Positions 32,891-41,212 of a stretch of 64,000 nucleotides of DNA are shown here, in pieces; position 1 is the stretch's first letter, and each line of letters begins with the position of its first letter. The stretch is from positions 1,364,001 to 1,428,000 of the forward strand of contig OZ251464.1 in the NCBI GenBank assembly GCA_965242595.1. The letters are read 5' to 3'. This DNA is from SP197 sp965242595. Its GTDB lineage: Bacteria; Pseudomonadota; Alphaproteobacteria; SP197. The notes under the pieces were generated by a model. The model searched no databases. It had not been told where the DNA came from and was given only the letters and a program-made list of their open reading frames with translations. The position numbers and the translations under genes were made by a program.

Positions 32891-33175
32891 ATGTCGAAAG
32901 AGGATTTGATCGAGGCGGAGGGCGTAGTGACCGAGGTTCTGCCCGACGCCCATTTCCGCGTGACGCTGGATAACGGCCATGCGGTTATGGCCTACACATC
33001 GGGGCGCATGAGAAAGGCGCGCATCCGCGTGCTGACGGGCGACAGGGTGACGGTGGAGATGACGCCCTACGACCTCAGCAAGGCCCGTATCAACTTCCGC
33101 CACAAGGACGAGAACGCCCCCACCGGCCCCGGCGGCGGCACCGGAAGGCGCCCGCCCAGAAGCCGCCGCCGCTAG
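32891..33175 (+). CDS. infA: Translation initiation factor IF-1
   Basis: A 94-residue OB-fold protein that binds the ribosomal A site during initiation. MSKEDLIEAEGVVTEVLPDAHFRVTLDNGH and RIRVLTGDRVTVEMTPYDLSKARI match IF-1. The usual factor has about 72 residues; this one has an added 20-residue basic, Gly/Pro/Arg-rich tail ending in RRPPRSRRR, which probably contacts rRNA. It stands between a catabolic operon and the convergent Rieske gene, only four bases from the latter's stop. Confidence 0.95.
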   Translation: MSKEDLIEAEGVVTEVLPDAHFRVTLDNGHAVMAYTSGRMRKARIRVLTGDRVTVEMTPYDLSKARINFRHKDENAPTGPGGGTGRRPPRSRRR

Positions 33176-33179
33176 CCCG

Positions 33180-34355
33180 TCACCAGCCCGTCATCTGGGC
33201 CGCATACCAGAAGGCGAAACGGGCGACGGAGGGTTCCAGCTCCGAAAAGCGCCCGGGTCTGGCGAAGGGCGAGGCCAGCCCCTGCTGCTGGCGCTCCAGA
33301 ATGGCGATGTCTTCGTCCAACGCCCGGTCCATGCGTTCGCCATAGCGGGCGGCCTTCGCCTCGAAGCCCTTGGTAGCGGCCGTGCGGGGTGGAAAGCACA
33401 GCGACAGCGCCACCCGGCAGCGGCCCGCCGTCAGCGGGCGCGCCTCATAGAGCCACAGCGCCTCCGCGCCGGCGGCAAAGGTCATGGCCGGGAACAGCCA
33501 GCTGTAGCGCGTGCCCTGGCGATTGCGCCCGGTCAGGCCGGGCATGGCGGGCAGCTTGTGGTCCTGTTCGTCGCGGGTCAGCCCGCCGGTGCCCCGGGTC
33601 AGGCCGAACTGGGTGGTGAAGGCGCCCGCAACCTCGTCCGCCGGGTCGGGTTCGCCATAGATGCCGCCCAGGCTGGCACCGTGAACATAGGGCAGATGGT
33701 AGTATTCGTTGAAAATCTCCAGGAACAGCTTCCAGTTGCAGGCCACCTCCAGCTCGCGCCGCCGGGCGGTGGCCAGCGTAGCCAGCGGCCAGGGGCTGTG
33801 CACGGCCGCGAAATCGCCCAGCCAGGCATCCAGCGCCGGCGCGGCAGCATCCAGGCAGACGAAGGCGAAGCCCGCCCGCTCTTCGGCGCGAAAGGCAACC
33901 AGCCCCCAATCGTTGCCATCGCCTTGCGCGCCGCCGTTTTGCACGCTGCGGGCGACGTCGACGGCATGATCCATGCGCGGGGCGCTGCGCAGCGCGCCGT
34001 CCAGGCCATAGCTCCAGGCGTGGAAGGGGCAGGCGATGGCCGCCACCCGTCCGCTGCCTTCCAGCAGCTTCGCGCCGCGGTGGCGGCAGCTGTTGGCGTA
34101 GGCGCGCAGGCGCCCGCTGCCGTCGCGCAGCACGATCACGGGCACGCTGCCGATCTCCAGGGCGGCATAATCGCCAGTTCGCGGCCAGCGGTCGCTGCGC
34201 CCCACGCCCACCCAGCCGCGCCGGAACAGGCGCTCGTCTTCGGCCGCCAGCACGGCGGCGTCACGATAGGCCGCCGGCGGCAGGGTGGGCGACGACGCGA
34301 AGGGCGGGCGCACGCGGGCCAGGGCGGCGGCGATGGCGGGGGAAAGGGCGGCCAT
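33180..34355 (-). CDS. Rieske non-heme iron oxygenase, alpha subunit
   Basis: A 391-residue terminal oxygenase. The Rieske [2Fe-2S] ligands are C90/H92 (CRHRGAKL) and C109/H112 (CPFHAW). The mononuclear iron site is in NEYYHLPYVHG, with two His and a preceding carboxylate. Such enzymes need a separate reductase, which is not visible. Sequence character (no long substrate-binding insertions, aliphatic-type core) and the neighbouring dimethylglycine-dehydrogenase-like gene suggest a betaine or quaternary-amine demethylase rather than an aromatic-ring dioxygenase; that is inference. Start ATG 34355 gives a normal N-terminus; the longer upstream frame is GC-rich filler. It is divergent from the enolase-superfamily gene. 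Confidence 0.87.
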   Translation of the reverse strand: MAALSPAIAAALARVRPPFASSPTLPPAAYRDAAVLAAEDERLFRRGWVGVGRSDRWPRTGDYAALEIGSVPVIVLRDGSGRLRAYANSCRHRGAKLLEGSGRVAAIACPFHAWSYGLDGALRSAPRMDHAVDVARSVQNGGAQGDGNDWGLVAFRAEERAGFAFVCLDAAAPALDAWLGDFAAVHSPWPLATLATARRRELEVACNWKLFLEIFNEYYHLPYVHGASLGGIYGEPDPADEVAGAFTTQFGLTRGTGGLTRDEQDHKLPAMPGLTGRNRQGTRYSWLFPAMTFAAGAEALWLYEARPLTAGRCRVALSLCFPPRTAATKGFEAKAARYGERMDRALDEDIAILERQQQGLASPFARPGRFSELEPSVARFAFWYAAQMTGW

Positions 34356-34497
34356 GGGCGAAATACCGGTGCGGGAAGGGGCCAGCCTAGGCGCGGCGCT
34401 GCCGGCGTGCAATTGCGGCTGTGGTGCGGCTGTGGCCGGGGCTTGTGTCGCCGGCGCGGCTTCGCTTCGATAGCGCCGCTGGCCGGGGGAGGGCGCC

Positions 34498-35691
34498 GTG
34501 AAGATCGCAGATGTGGAAACTTTCGTGGTCGGCAATCCGCCGCCCGCGTTCGGTGGGCGCTATTTCCTGTTCGTCAAGCTTGCCACCGATAACGGCATCG
34601 TCGGCTATGGCGAGGTTTATGCCGCCACCTTCTCGCCCGCCATCGTGGCAGCGATGACGGAGGATGCCGCCTGCCGCCATGTCATCGGTCGCTCCCCCTT
34701 CGATATCGAGGCCATGTGGCGGCGCCTTTATGGCAGCGGCTACAGCCAGCGCCCGGAGATTTCGCTGCTGGCCGTCGTGTCGGGCCTGGAGATGGCGTGC
34801 TGGGACATTGTCGGCAAGGCGCTGGACAAGCCGATCCATGCCCTGCTGGGCGGCAGGGTGCATGAACGGCTGCGCAGCTACACCTATCTCTATCCGCAGC
34901 AGGGCGACAGAGGCTGTGTCTATGACGACCCCGACCTTGCCGCTGAACGGGCAGCGGCCTATGTGGCGGAAGGCTTTACGGCCGTGAAGTTCGACCCGGC
35001 CGGCCCGTTCGGCCCGTTCGACCCGCGCCAGCCCTCGCAGGAACGGCTCGCGCTTTCGGTCCGGTTCGTGAAGGCGCTGCGCGAGGCGGTGGGCACCCGG
35101 GCCGATCTGCTGTTCGGCACCCACGGCCAGTTCACGACCTCCGGCGCCATCCGCCTGGCGCGGCGGCTGGAGCCGTTCGACCCGCTGTGGTTCGAAGAGC
35201 CGGTGCCGCCGGAGATGCCCGAAGAGATGGCCAAGGTGGCGCGGGCGACCAGCGTGCCGGTGGCGACCGGCGAGCGGCTGGCCACCAAATACGAGTTCGC
35301 GCGCGTGCTGCAGACCGGCGCCGCCTCGATCCTGCAGATGGCGCTGGGCCGGGTTGGCGGCCTGCTGGAAGCCAAGAAGATCGCCGGCATGGCCGAGGCC
35401 CATTACGCCCAGATCGCGCCCCATCTCTATTGCGGCCCCATCGAAGGCGCCGCCAATGCCCAGCTGGCCGCCTGCAGCCCCAATTTCCTGATCCTGGAGA
35501 GCATCCGCCGCTGGGATGGTTTCCACGCCCGCATCCTGAAACAGCCCATGCGCTGGCAGGAAGGCTATGTGCTGCTGCCCGACGCGCCCGGCCTGGGCGT
35601 GGAGCTGGACGAAGAGGTGGCCCGCGCCCACCCCTATCGCGGCGAGGCCCTGCATCTGGAGGGCGCCGACGCGCCTGCCGATTTTGCCTGA
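34498..35691 (+). CDS. Mandelate racemase/muconate lactonizing enzyme family protein
   Basis: A 397-residue member of the enolase superfamily. The lid domain (residues 1-120) is followed by the barrel with K164 in GFTAVKFDPAG, carboxylate metal ligands in WFEEPV (residues 231-236) and TGERL (E259). The place where related dehydratases carry the first metal ligand as D-x-H reads FGTHG (G207-T208-H209), so the metal site may differ; this is my alignment by eye. The sequence resembles galactonate-dehydratase-like members. Racemases of this superfamily also act on proline betaines, which would suit the neighbouring Rieske gene. Start codon is GTG 34498 after GGGGGAGGG. Confidence 0.82.
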   Translation: MKIADVETFVVGNPPPAFGGRYFLFVKLATDNGIVGYGEVYAATFSPAIVAAMTEDAACRHVIGRSPFDIEAMWRRLYGSGYSQRPEISLLAVVSGLEMACWDIVGKALDKPIHALLGGRVHERLRSYTYLYPQQGDRGCVYDDPDLAAERAAAYVAEGFTAVKFDPAGPFGPFDPRQPSQERLALSVRFVKALREAVGTRADLLFGTHGQFTTSGAIRLARRLEPFDPLWFEEPVPPEMPEEMAKVARATSVPVATGERLATKYEFARVLQTGAASILQMALGRVGGLLEAKKIAGMAEAHYAQIAPHLYCGPIEGAANAQLAACSPNFLILESIRRWDGFHARILKQPMRWQEGYVLLPDAPGLGVELDEEVARAHPYRGEALHLEGADAPADFA

Positions 35692-35729
35692 CGGACGCGG
35701 CGGGGCCCAGGGCGGCTGCCCTTGAAACG

Positions 35730-36722
35730 ATGGGCGACGATATGGCAAAGAAAAACTGGAAAGACAGCACCGTGTTTATCGGCGATAACCTGAAAATCAT
35801 GCAGGAAATGAATTCAGGCCACATCGATCTTATCTATTGCGACCCGCCCTTCAATTCCAACCACAATTACGCTGCGCCAGCAGGAAGCGAGGCTGCCGGG
35901 GCCGGGTTCAAGGACACCTGGACGTTGAGCGATATCGACGAGATGTGGTATGGCTACCTGGCCGACAAGCATCCTGCCCTGTTTTCACTTGTGCAGGCTA
36001 CAGGTGAGGTGGGCGGCGATTCCATGAAGTCATACTTGATCTATATGGCGGTGAGAATCCTTGAAATGAAACGGTTGCTGAAACCGACAGGTTCTATCTA
36101 TCTCCATTGCGATCCCACGGCGGGACATTATCTGAAACTTGCAATGGATGCCATATTCGGAAGGGAAAATTTCAGAAACGAGCTTGTTTGGTATTACAAA
36201 AATGCGTCGAGAGGAAAGAAGCAATTTGCAAAATCCCATGACGTCATCCTTTGGTATTCTGTCGATGGGAAAGGAATATTCAACCGGAACGATATTCTCG
36301 TTCCTTATGAAAGTGGCATGACGGAATGGAGGTATAAGAAGGCAGGAAAGCAACCTCCTGCGGGAAAAACGCCGGACGATGTCATAATCATGCCTAGCCT
36401 GAATACGATGGATAAAGAAAGGGTAGGTTATCCAACTCAAAAACCACGCAAATTGCTTGAACGAATTATCAAGGCGTCCAGCAACAAGGGAGATATTGTC
36501 TTCGATCCATTCTGCGGTTGTGCCACAACGTGTATTGCTGCCCATGACTTGGGCAGGAAATGGGTAGGGATCGATATTTCCCCCAAGGCTGGTGAGCTGG
36601 TCAAGTTAAGGATGGAGAAACAATTTGGTTTATTGTTCGATGGAGAGGTTATGGATAACCCGCCGAAGCGATCTCCTGACGATCGCACCGAGGACGAGCT
36701 TTACCGACGGCAAGCCGGCTAG
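35730..36722 (+). CDS. Orphan beta-class DNA methyltransferase
   Basis: A 330-residue site-specific DNA methylase. Motif IV DPPF is at residues 38-41 and the SAM-binding motif I DPFCGCATT at about 259-267, the IV-before-I order of beta-class enzymes, with the recognition region between. DPPF favours N6-adenine. A YPTQKP element precedes motif I, as in related DNA adenine methylases. No restriction enzyme gene is next to it, so it is a solitary methylase with a regulatory or anti-restriction role, or a remnant of a lost R-M pair. AT content rises sharply within this gene, a sign of transfer. It is not CcrM: it lacks that protein's C-terminal domain. A second in-frame ATG at 35742 is also possible. 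Confidence 0.85.
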   Translation: MGDDMAKKNWKDSTVFIGDNLKIMQEMNSGHIDLIYCDPPFNSNHNYAAPAGSEAAGAGFKDTWTLSDIDEMWYGYLADKHPALFSLVQATGEVGGDSMKSYLIYMAVRILEMKRLLKPTGSIYLHCDPTAGHYLKLAMDAIFGRENFRNELVWYYKNASRGKKQFAKSHDVILWYSVDGKGIFNRNDILVPYESGMTEWRYKKAGKQPPAGKTPDDVIIMPSLNTMDKERVGYPTQKPRKLLERIIKASSNKGDIVFDPFCGCATTCIAAHDLGRKWVGIDISPKAGELVKLRMEKQFGLLFDGEVMDNPPKRSPDDRTEDELYRRQAG

Positions 36723-36734
36723 CGCAAAACTGCG

Positions 36735-37706
36735 TCAAACCTCCGCCTGCCCATCGCGGTAACGCCGAAACCAGGCCACGAAGCGGGGCAGGCCGTCTTC
36801 GATGGCGGTGGTGGGGTTGAAGCCCAGGTCGCGGCGCGAGGTCGCGATGTCGGCCAGCGTTTCGGCCACATCGCCGGCCTGCATCGCCTCGCCCTGGCGG
36901 ATGGCCTTTCTTCCGATGGCCTCTTCCAGCACATCGACGAAGCGTGCCAGCGGTTCGCTTTTGCCGCGTCCGAGATTGTAGAGGGCGTGCTGCCCCTGGG
37001 GCGGGCGATCCAGGACGGCCAGCACGCCGGCCACAGCATCGTCGATATAGGTGAAATCGCGCCTCATGCGGCCGTGGTTGAAAAGGCGCAGCGGCCGGCC
37101 TTCGAGAATAGCGGCGGCGAACAGCGAAGGCGCCATATCGGGCCGCCCCCAGGGGCCATAGACGGTGAAAAAGCGCAGGCCGGTGGCCGGCAGGCCGTAG
37201 AGATGGCTGTAGCAATGGGCCATCAGTTCGCCGGACCGCTTGGTGGCGGCATAGAAGGAGGCGGGGCGGTCGGCGGCGCTGTCCACGGCGGCGGGCTGCC
37301 CGTCCGCCGGGCCATAGACCGAAGACGAGCTGGCATAGACCAGATGGGCGAGGTTCGGCAGGGCGCGGGCCAGTTCCAGCAGATTGAGCTGGCCTTCGAC
37401 ATTGGCGGCGAGATAGGCGCGGGGGCAGGCCAGCGAACGGCGCACCCCGGCCCGGGCGGCCAGATGAACGATGCGGCGGGGCCGGTGGCGGGCCAGGGCC
37501 GCGGTTGCCTCGCCGCAGGCGATGTCGGCCTGGGCGAAAGTGAAGCCCGGATGTTCCAGGCGGGCAAGCCTGGCCCGCTTCAGCGCCATCTCGTCCGGGG
37601 TGCCGGAAAGATTGTCCACGCCCACCACCGCCTCGCCCCGCGCCAGCAGAGCATGGGCGACATGGCAGCCGATGAAGCCGGCCGCGCCGGTGACCAGCAC
37701 ACTCAC
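36735..37706 (-). CDS. NAD-dependent sugar-nucleotide epimerase (UDP-glucuronate 4-epimerase-like)
   Basis: A 323-residue extended short-chain dehydrogenase. The NAD-binding VTGAAGFIGCHVAHAL begins at residue 4, the catalytic YxxxK is in FYAATKRSGELMAH, and ASSSSVYG and GLRFFTVYGPWGRPDMA are the motifs by which UDP-glucuronate 4-epimerases are usually recognised. The product would serve polysaccharide synthesis, yet no glycosyltransferase is adjacent. Its start overlaps the stop of the upstream dehydratase gene by four bases. Confidence 0.85.
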   Translation of the reverse strand: MSVLVTGAAGFIGCHVAHALLARGEAVVGVDNLSGTPDEMALKRARLARLEHPGFTFAQADIACGEATAALARHRPRRIVHLAARAGVRRSLACPRAYLAANVEGQLNLLELARALPNLAHLVYASSSSVYGPADGQPAAVDSAADRPASFYAATKRSGELMAHCYSHLYGLPATGLRFFTVYGPWGRPDMAPSLFAAAILEGRPLRLFNHGRMRRDFTYIDDAVAGVLAVLDRPPQGQHALYNLGRGKSEPLARFVDVLEEAIGRKAIRQGEAMQAGDVAETLADIATSRRDLGFNPTTAIEDGLPRFVAWFRRYRDGQAEV

Positions 37707-38686
37707 GCCCGATGCGCCCCATGGCCGCGATGGCTGGCCAACAGGCGGGCATAGAGGGCGCTATCGACATTGCCGCCGGAAAGCACCGCCACCACCGTGC
37801 GCCCCTTCACCGGCAGCCTGCCGGCCAGCACGGCCGCCAGCGCCGCCGCCCCGCCCGGTTCCACCACCAGCTTGAAAAAGCGCTGGGCGGCGGCCATGGC
37901 GGCCACCACCTCGCCATCGCCCACGGCCAGGCCGGCGGTGGCCAGGCGGCGGTTGATGGCGAAGGTGAGCCGGCCCGGACGCCGCGCCAGCAAGGCGTCG
38001 CACAGCGAGGGGGCATCGCCTTTGGCGTCCAGCCTGCGCCCGGCGGCCAGCGAGCGGGCGGTGTCGTCCCAGCCTTCGGGCTCGACGGTCCAAAGCGCGC
38101 AATCGGGAAAGCGGGCCTTGACGGCGATGGCGATGCCGGCGGCCAGCCCGCCACCGCCGCAGCTGACGGCGATGGCGTCCGGGGTCAGGCCGCGTTCGGC
38201 GCATTGACGGGCGATCTCCAGCCCCACCGTTCCCTGGCCGGCGACGATGGCCGGGTCGTCATAGGGCGGCACCAGGGCCAGGCCGCGCTCGTCGGCGATG
38301 GCGGCGGCGATGGCGTGGCGGTCGGCGTCTCTGGGGTGGGCGATCACCTCGGCGCCCCAGGCGCGGGTGTTGTCCAGCTTGATGGTGGGCGCGTCTTGCG
38401 GCATGGCGACGACGGCCGGGATGGCGACGATGGCGGCGGCGGCGGCTACGCCCTGGGCGTGATTGCCCGAGGAATAGGCGGCGACGCCGCGCTGACGGGT
38501 GGCCTTATCCAGGCTGGCGAGCTTGTTGAAGGCGCCGCGAAATTTGAACGAACCGGTCAGCTGCAGGCATTCCGGCTTCACCAGCAGCCGCCCGCCCAGC
38601 GCCCGGTCCAGCAGCGGCGAGGCCAGCAGCGGCGTTGCCACGGCATGGCCGGCCAGCCGCGCGGCCGCCGCCTGAATATCGCCCAT
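37703..38686 (-). CDS. PLP-dependent threonine/serine dehydratase
   Basis: A 327-residue fold-type II PLP enzyme. The PLP lysine is K48 in TGSFKFRGAFN, SSGNHAQG follows, and the phosphate-binding SCGGGGLAAGIA loop lies near residue 175. It has no C-terminal ACT regulatory domain, so it is of the catabolic threonine dehydratase or serine racemase type rather than the isoleucine-pathway IlvA. It may deaminate threonine to 2-oxobutyrate, which would enter the propionyl-CoA/methylmalonyl-CoA route encoded at 60-64 kb. I chose ATG 38686; the earlier ATG at 38728 gives an unusual N-terminus. Confidence 0.88.
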   Translation of the reverse strand: MGDIQAAAARLAGHAVATPLLASPLLDRALGGRLLVKPECLQLTGSFKFRGAFNKLASLDKATRQRGVAAYSSGNHAQGVAAAAAIVAIPAVVAMPQDAPTIKLDNTRAWGAEVIAHPRDADRHAIAAAIADERGLALVPPYDDPAIVAGQGTVGLEIARQCAERGLTPDAIAVSCGGGGLAAGIAIAVKARFPDCALWTVEPEGWDDTARSLAAGRRLDAKGDAPSLCDALLARRPGRLTFAINRRLATAGLAVGDGEVVAAMAAAQRFFKLVVEPGGAAALAAVLAGRLPVKGRTVVAVLSGGNVDSALYARLLASHRGHGAHRA

Positions 38687-38818
38687 GGTGGGTTCCTGCA
38701 CCGCCTGCTCCCGCAGCAGAGGGCGCAACTTAGCCCGCCCGCCGCCTGGCGGCGAGTGGCTTGCCCTGGCGCTGCCGGTGGCTTAGGCAGGCGGTCTGCC
38801 GCCGGGGAGGGCCGCGCC

Positions 38819-39646
38819 ATGCCGCATCTGCGCACCGCCGGTGCCGAGCTGTATTTCGAGCAGGCCGGCGCCGGGCCGGATATCGTCTGGCTGCCGGGCG
38901 GCGACCAGCGCGGCCGCGAGATGCGCTGGCAGGTGGCCGGCTTTCCCGATTTTCGCAACACCACCATGGACCCGCGCGGCGTCGGCGAAACCCGCCATCT
39001 GGCAGGTCCGCCCTGGTCGATCCGCGACATGGCCCGCGATTGCGCCGAACTGATCGAAGCCCGCCTGGCCCCGCCGGTGATCGCCGCCGGCCTGTCGATG
39101 GGCTCGCTGATCGTCCAGGAGCTGGCCATCGGCTGGCCCCACCTGCTGCGCCTTGCCATCCCCATGGGCACCTTCGCCCGGTCCGAAGGCTTTTCGCGCC
39201 AGTGGATGGAGGCGGAAATCCGCTATCGGCGCAGCCATGGCGACCTGCCGGGCGACTTTGCCGTCACCCATTACGCAGCCTTCATGTATCCGCCGGAGGT
39301 GCTGGACGACGACGCCCTGTGGGCCAGGCTTAGCGCCGTGACGGCGGCGGCCTATGAGCACCGCGACGGCGCCATGCTGGACGCCCAGTGGCAGGCCTGC
39401 TGCGATTTCGACACCCGCCAGCGCCTGCCCGGCTGCAAGGTGCCCATGCATGTGATCGGCTTTGGCCTCGACATGCAGGCACCGCCCCATCTGGGCCGGG
39501 AATGCGCCCGCCTGGCCGGCAACGGTCATTTCCATCTGCTGGAAGGTCTGGCCCATCTTTCGCTGTGCGGCCACCGCCACGAGACGGTGAACGCGAAGAT
39601 TCGCGAGATCGTGGCGGCGGAGACGGGGCAGGGGCGGCACCGATAG
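38819..39646 (+). CDS. Alpha/beta-hydrolase
   Basis: A 275-residue alpha/beta-hydrolase fold protein. The nucleophile elbow is GLSMGSL (S93), the DPRGVGET turn after strand 4 fits the family's oxyanion region, and the catalytic His is in GLAHLSLCGHRH near the end. Size and sequence resemble small esterases, haloalkane dehalogenase-like and 3-oxoadipate enol-lactonase-like proteins; substrate unknown. ATG 38819 is preceded by GGGGAGGG. After the stop, a 255-base gap (39647-39901) holds a small inverted repeat (CACA...TGTG near 39723) and nothing else I can name. Confidence 0.8.
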   Translation: MPHLRTAGAELYFEQAGAGPDIVWLPGGDQRGREMRWQVAGFPDFRNTTMDPRGVGETRHLAGPPWSIRDMARDCAELIEARLAPPVIAAGLSMGSLIVQELAIGWPHLLRLAIPMGTFARSEGFSRQWMEAEIRYRRSHGDLPGDFAVTHYAAFMYPPEVLDDDALWARLSAVTAAAYEHRDGAMLDAQWQACCDFDTRQRLPGCKVPMHVIGFGLDMQAPPHLGRECARLAGNGHFHLLEGLAHLSLCGHRHETVNAKIREIVAAETGQGRHR

Positions 39647-39901
39647 CACCGGCCCCACGTTGACGCCGGGCGCGGGCTGTGGGAGAAGCTGCGCCAGGTG
39701 CCGCCGGGGGTGCGGAAGAACACATTTCAGTGTGCGACAAGTGAAGCATTCGGCCTGTTCCGAGAGCGCTTGTGCATCCGGCCCGATGCAGGCTCCGGGC
39801 CAATGCTGGCGGCACCTGACCATCCCCTGGTGCAATGCGGATAACCGCGGCGCCGGGAATCGGTATGGTGTGCTGGAAAGTTAAGGTCCAGCCGATCTTG
39901 C

Positions 39902-41062
39902 ATGACCCCTGCCACCCTCACTCTCACTGCTATGCTGGCCGATGCCAGTGCTGCCCTTATTGCCGCTGCTCACCGTATCGCCAACGGTGCTGCACCTGCC
40001 AGCGCCGCACCGCTGGTCCGTGCCGGCAGCGCCGCTCTGGCCCGCGCCGCCGCCCGTGCTGCCGACACCCTGGCCGCGCCGTCAGATGCCACCACTCGCT
40101 CCCGCCGCCCCGTATTGGCTGCCGCTACCGCCGCTCTGGCTCGCGCCATGACCGCCACTCGTTGCCACCGCACCGTCAACGTCGAACTGACCGCTGCGGC
40201 CGATGATCTGGTCCGCGCCATGACTACCGACATCCTGGCCACGCCGCCCGCCGCCGCCAAACTGGCTAACTCCGCTCGCCTACATCTTAAGGCTGCCCGC
40301 GATATCCTGGCCCTCGCTACGGTCGGCAACGCCCTGGCCGCGCCGCCAACAACCGTTGCCCTGTCCCGCACCGCCGCCATGGCCCGTGCTCTGACTGCTA
40401 CCACCGCCGCTCGTGCCGAACTGGCTACTATCGCCTGTGCTACTGAAGCTGCCGCCAGCGCCGCCGCTCACATCGCCAACGCTCTGGTGCCCCCTCCCAT
40501 AAGCGTCGTGGACATCGTTCGGGTTCGCCATGTTGGTGGCCCGCGGCCCCTGGTGCCTCCCCTCGCTACCGCTTTGGCTACTGCCACTTGGCGCCGGCAT
40601 CGCCTCACCCGCGACGCTACTCTGGCCCGTGCCACTGCCGCCCTGGCCCGCGCCGTCCGCACCGTCCGCGCCGGCGCCATCACTGGCGCCCGTCGACGCA
40701 TTGCAGATGCTGGCACCGCCCTTGCCATTGCTGCCCGTGCAGCCGGCAACGCCGGCAGCATCGACCGCCACTCGCTCGCCATCGCCGCCACTGCCATGAC
40801 TGAAGCGGCTGTCGCCCTGCCAACCAGTCGTCACCACTGCCGCGCCTTCATCCGCAAGCGCATGGACTTCCGCCTCGTCTACGGCAGCTATAGCTATCGT
40901 ATCGGCATCGCCCTTGCCGCCAGCGCTGACGCTGCCAGCACCGCCAGCGCCAAACTGGATGATGCTGCCATGGCAGACGACCGCGCCACCACCGCCGCCA
41001 TTCTGGCTCACGCCCTGGCCCGCGCTCTGACCGCCATCACCGCCGAAAGAACTACGACATGA
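39902..41062 (+). CDS. Ala-rich repetitive reading frame of unknown function
   Basis: A 386-codon open frame with about a third Ala and many Thr, Arg and Leu residues. It is built from loosely repeated helices: units near AAHRIANGAAPAS, DTLAAPSD, DILATPPAA, VGNALAAPPTT and HIANALVPPP return every 30-50 residues, each followed by an ALARA(M/V/L)T-type helix. Codons end almost always in C or T, unlike the G/C-ending habit of neighbours. No signal peptide, no clear ribosome-binding site. A Gly/Ser-rich frame on the opposite strand (40280-41107) is also open, so coding is not certain. If real, it is probably an extended helical or phasin-like protein; if not, it is a degenerate repeat array. Confidence 0.4.
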   Translation: MTPATLTLTAMLADASAALIAAAHRIANGAAPASAAPLVRAGSAALARAAARAADTLAAPSDATTRSRRPVLAAATAALARAMTATRCHRTVNVELTAAADDLVRAMTTDILATPPAAAKLANSARLHLKAARDILALATVGNALAAPPTTVALSRTAAMARALTATTAARAELATIACATEAAASAAAHIANALVPPPISVVDIVRVRHVGGPRPLVPPLATALATATWRRHRLTRDATLARATAALARAVRTVRAGAITGARRRIADAGTALAIAARAAGNAGSIDRHSLAIAATAMTEAAVALPTSRHHCRAFIRKRMDFRLVYGSYSYRIGIALAASADAASTASAKLDDAAMADDRATTAAILAHALARALTAITAERTTT

Positions 41063-41123
41063 CCGCCCGCCTTGCGTGCCCCGCCGCCAACCTCCCCCTG
41101 CGCCCATAGAGGCCCGCCCGGCA

Positions 41124-41152
41124 TTGACAAGGGTGGGGCCGGGGCCTACCCA
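41124..41152 (+). promoter_or_regulatory. Possible promoter of metX
   Basis: TTGACA (41124-41129), a 17-base spacer and TACCCA lie about 60 bases ahead of metX. The -35 box is perfect and the -10 box weak, which would suit an activated promoter. I looked for a SAM-responsive riboswitch in this leader, as found before methionine genes in some alphaproteobacteria, and do not recognise one. Confidence 0.4.
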
Positions 41153-41212
41153 GGGGGCGACCGCCGGCCCACCCTATGCAGCGCCCCGGCTTTCAGCGGG
41201 GCTTTGGTCGCC

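Noticed and set aside
36030..36545. Minus-strand 171-codon frame opposite the DNA methylase
   Set aside because: Antisense to intact methylase motifs IV and I; no recognisable domain.
40280..41107. Gly/Ser-rich open frame on the minus strand opposite the Ala-rich frame
   Set aside because: No start signal, no domain and a composition expected from the complement of Ala/Thr/Leu codons; kept only as a caution about the plus-strand call.
41063..41212. SAM-responsive riboswitch before metX
   Set aside because: I could not find the conserved pseudoknot sequences of known SAM riboswitches in this leader.
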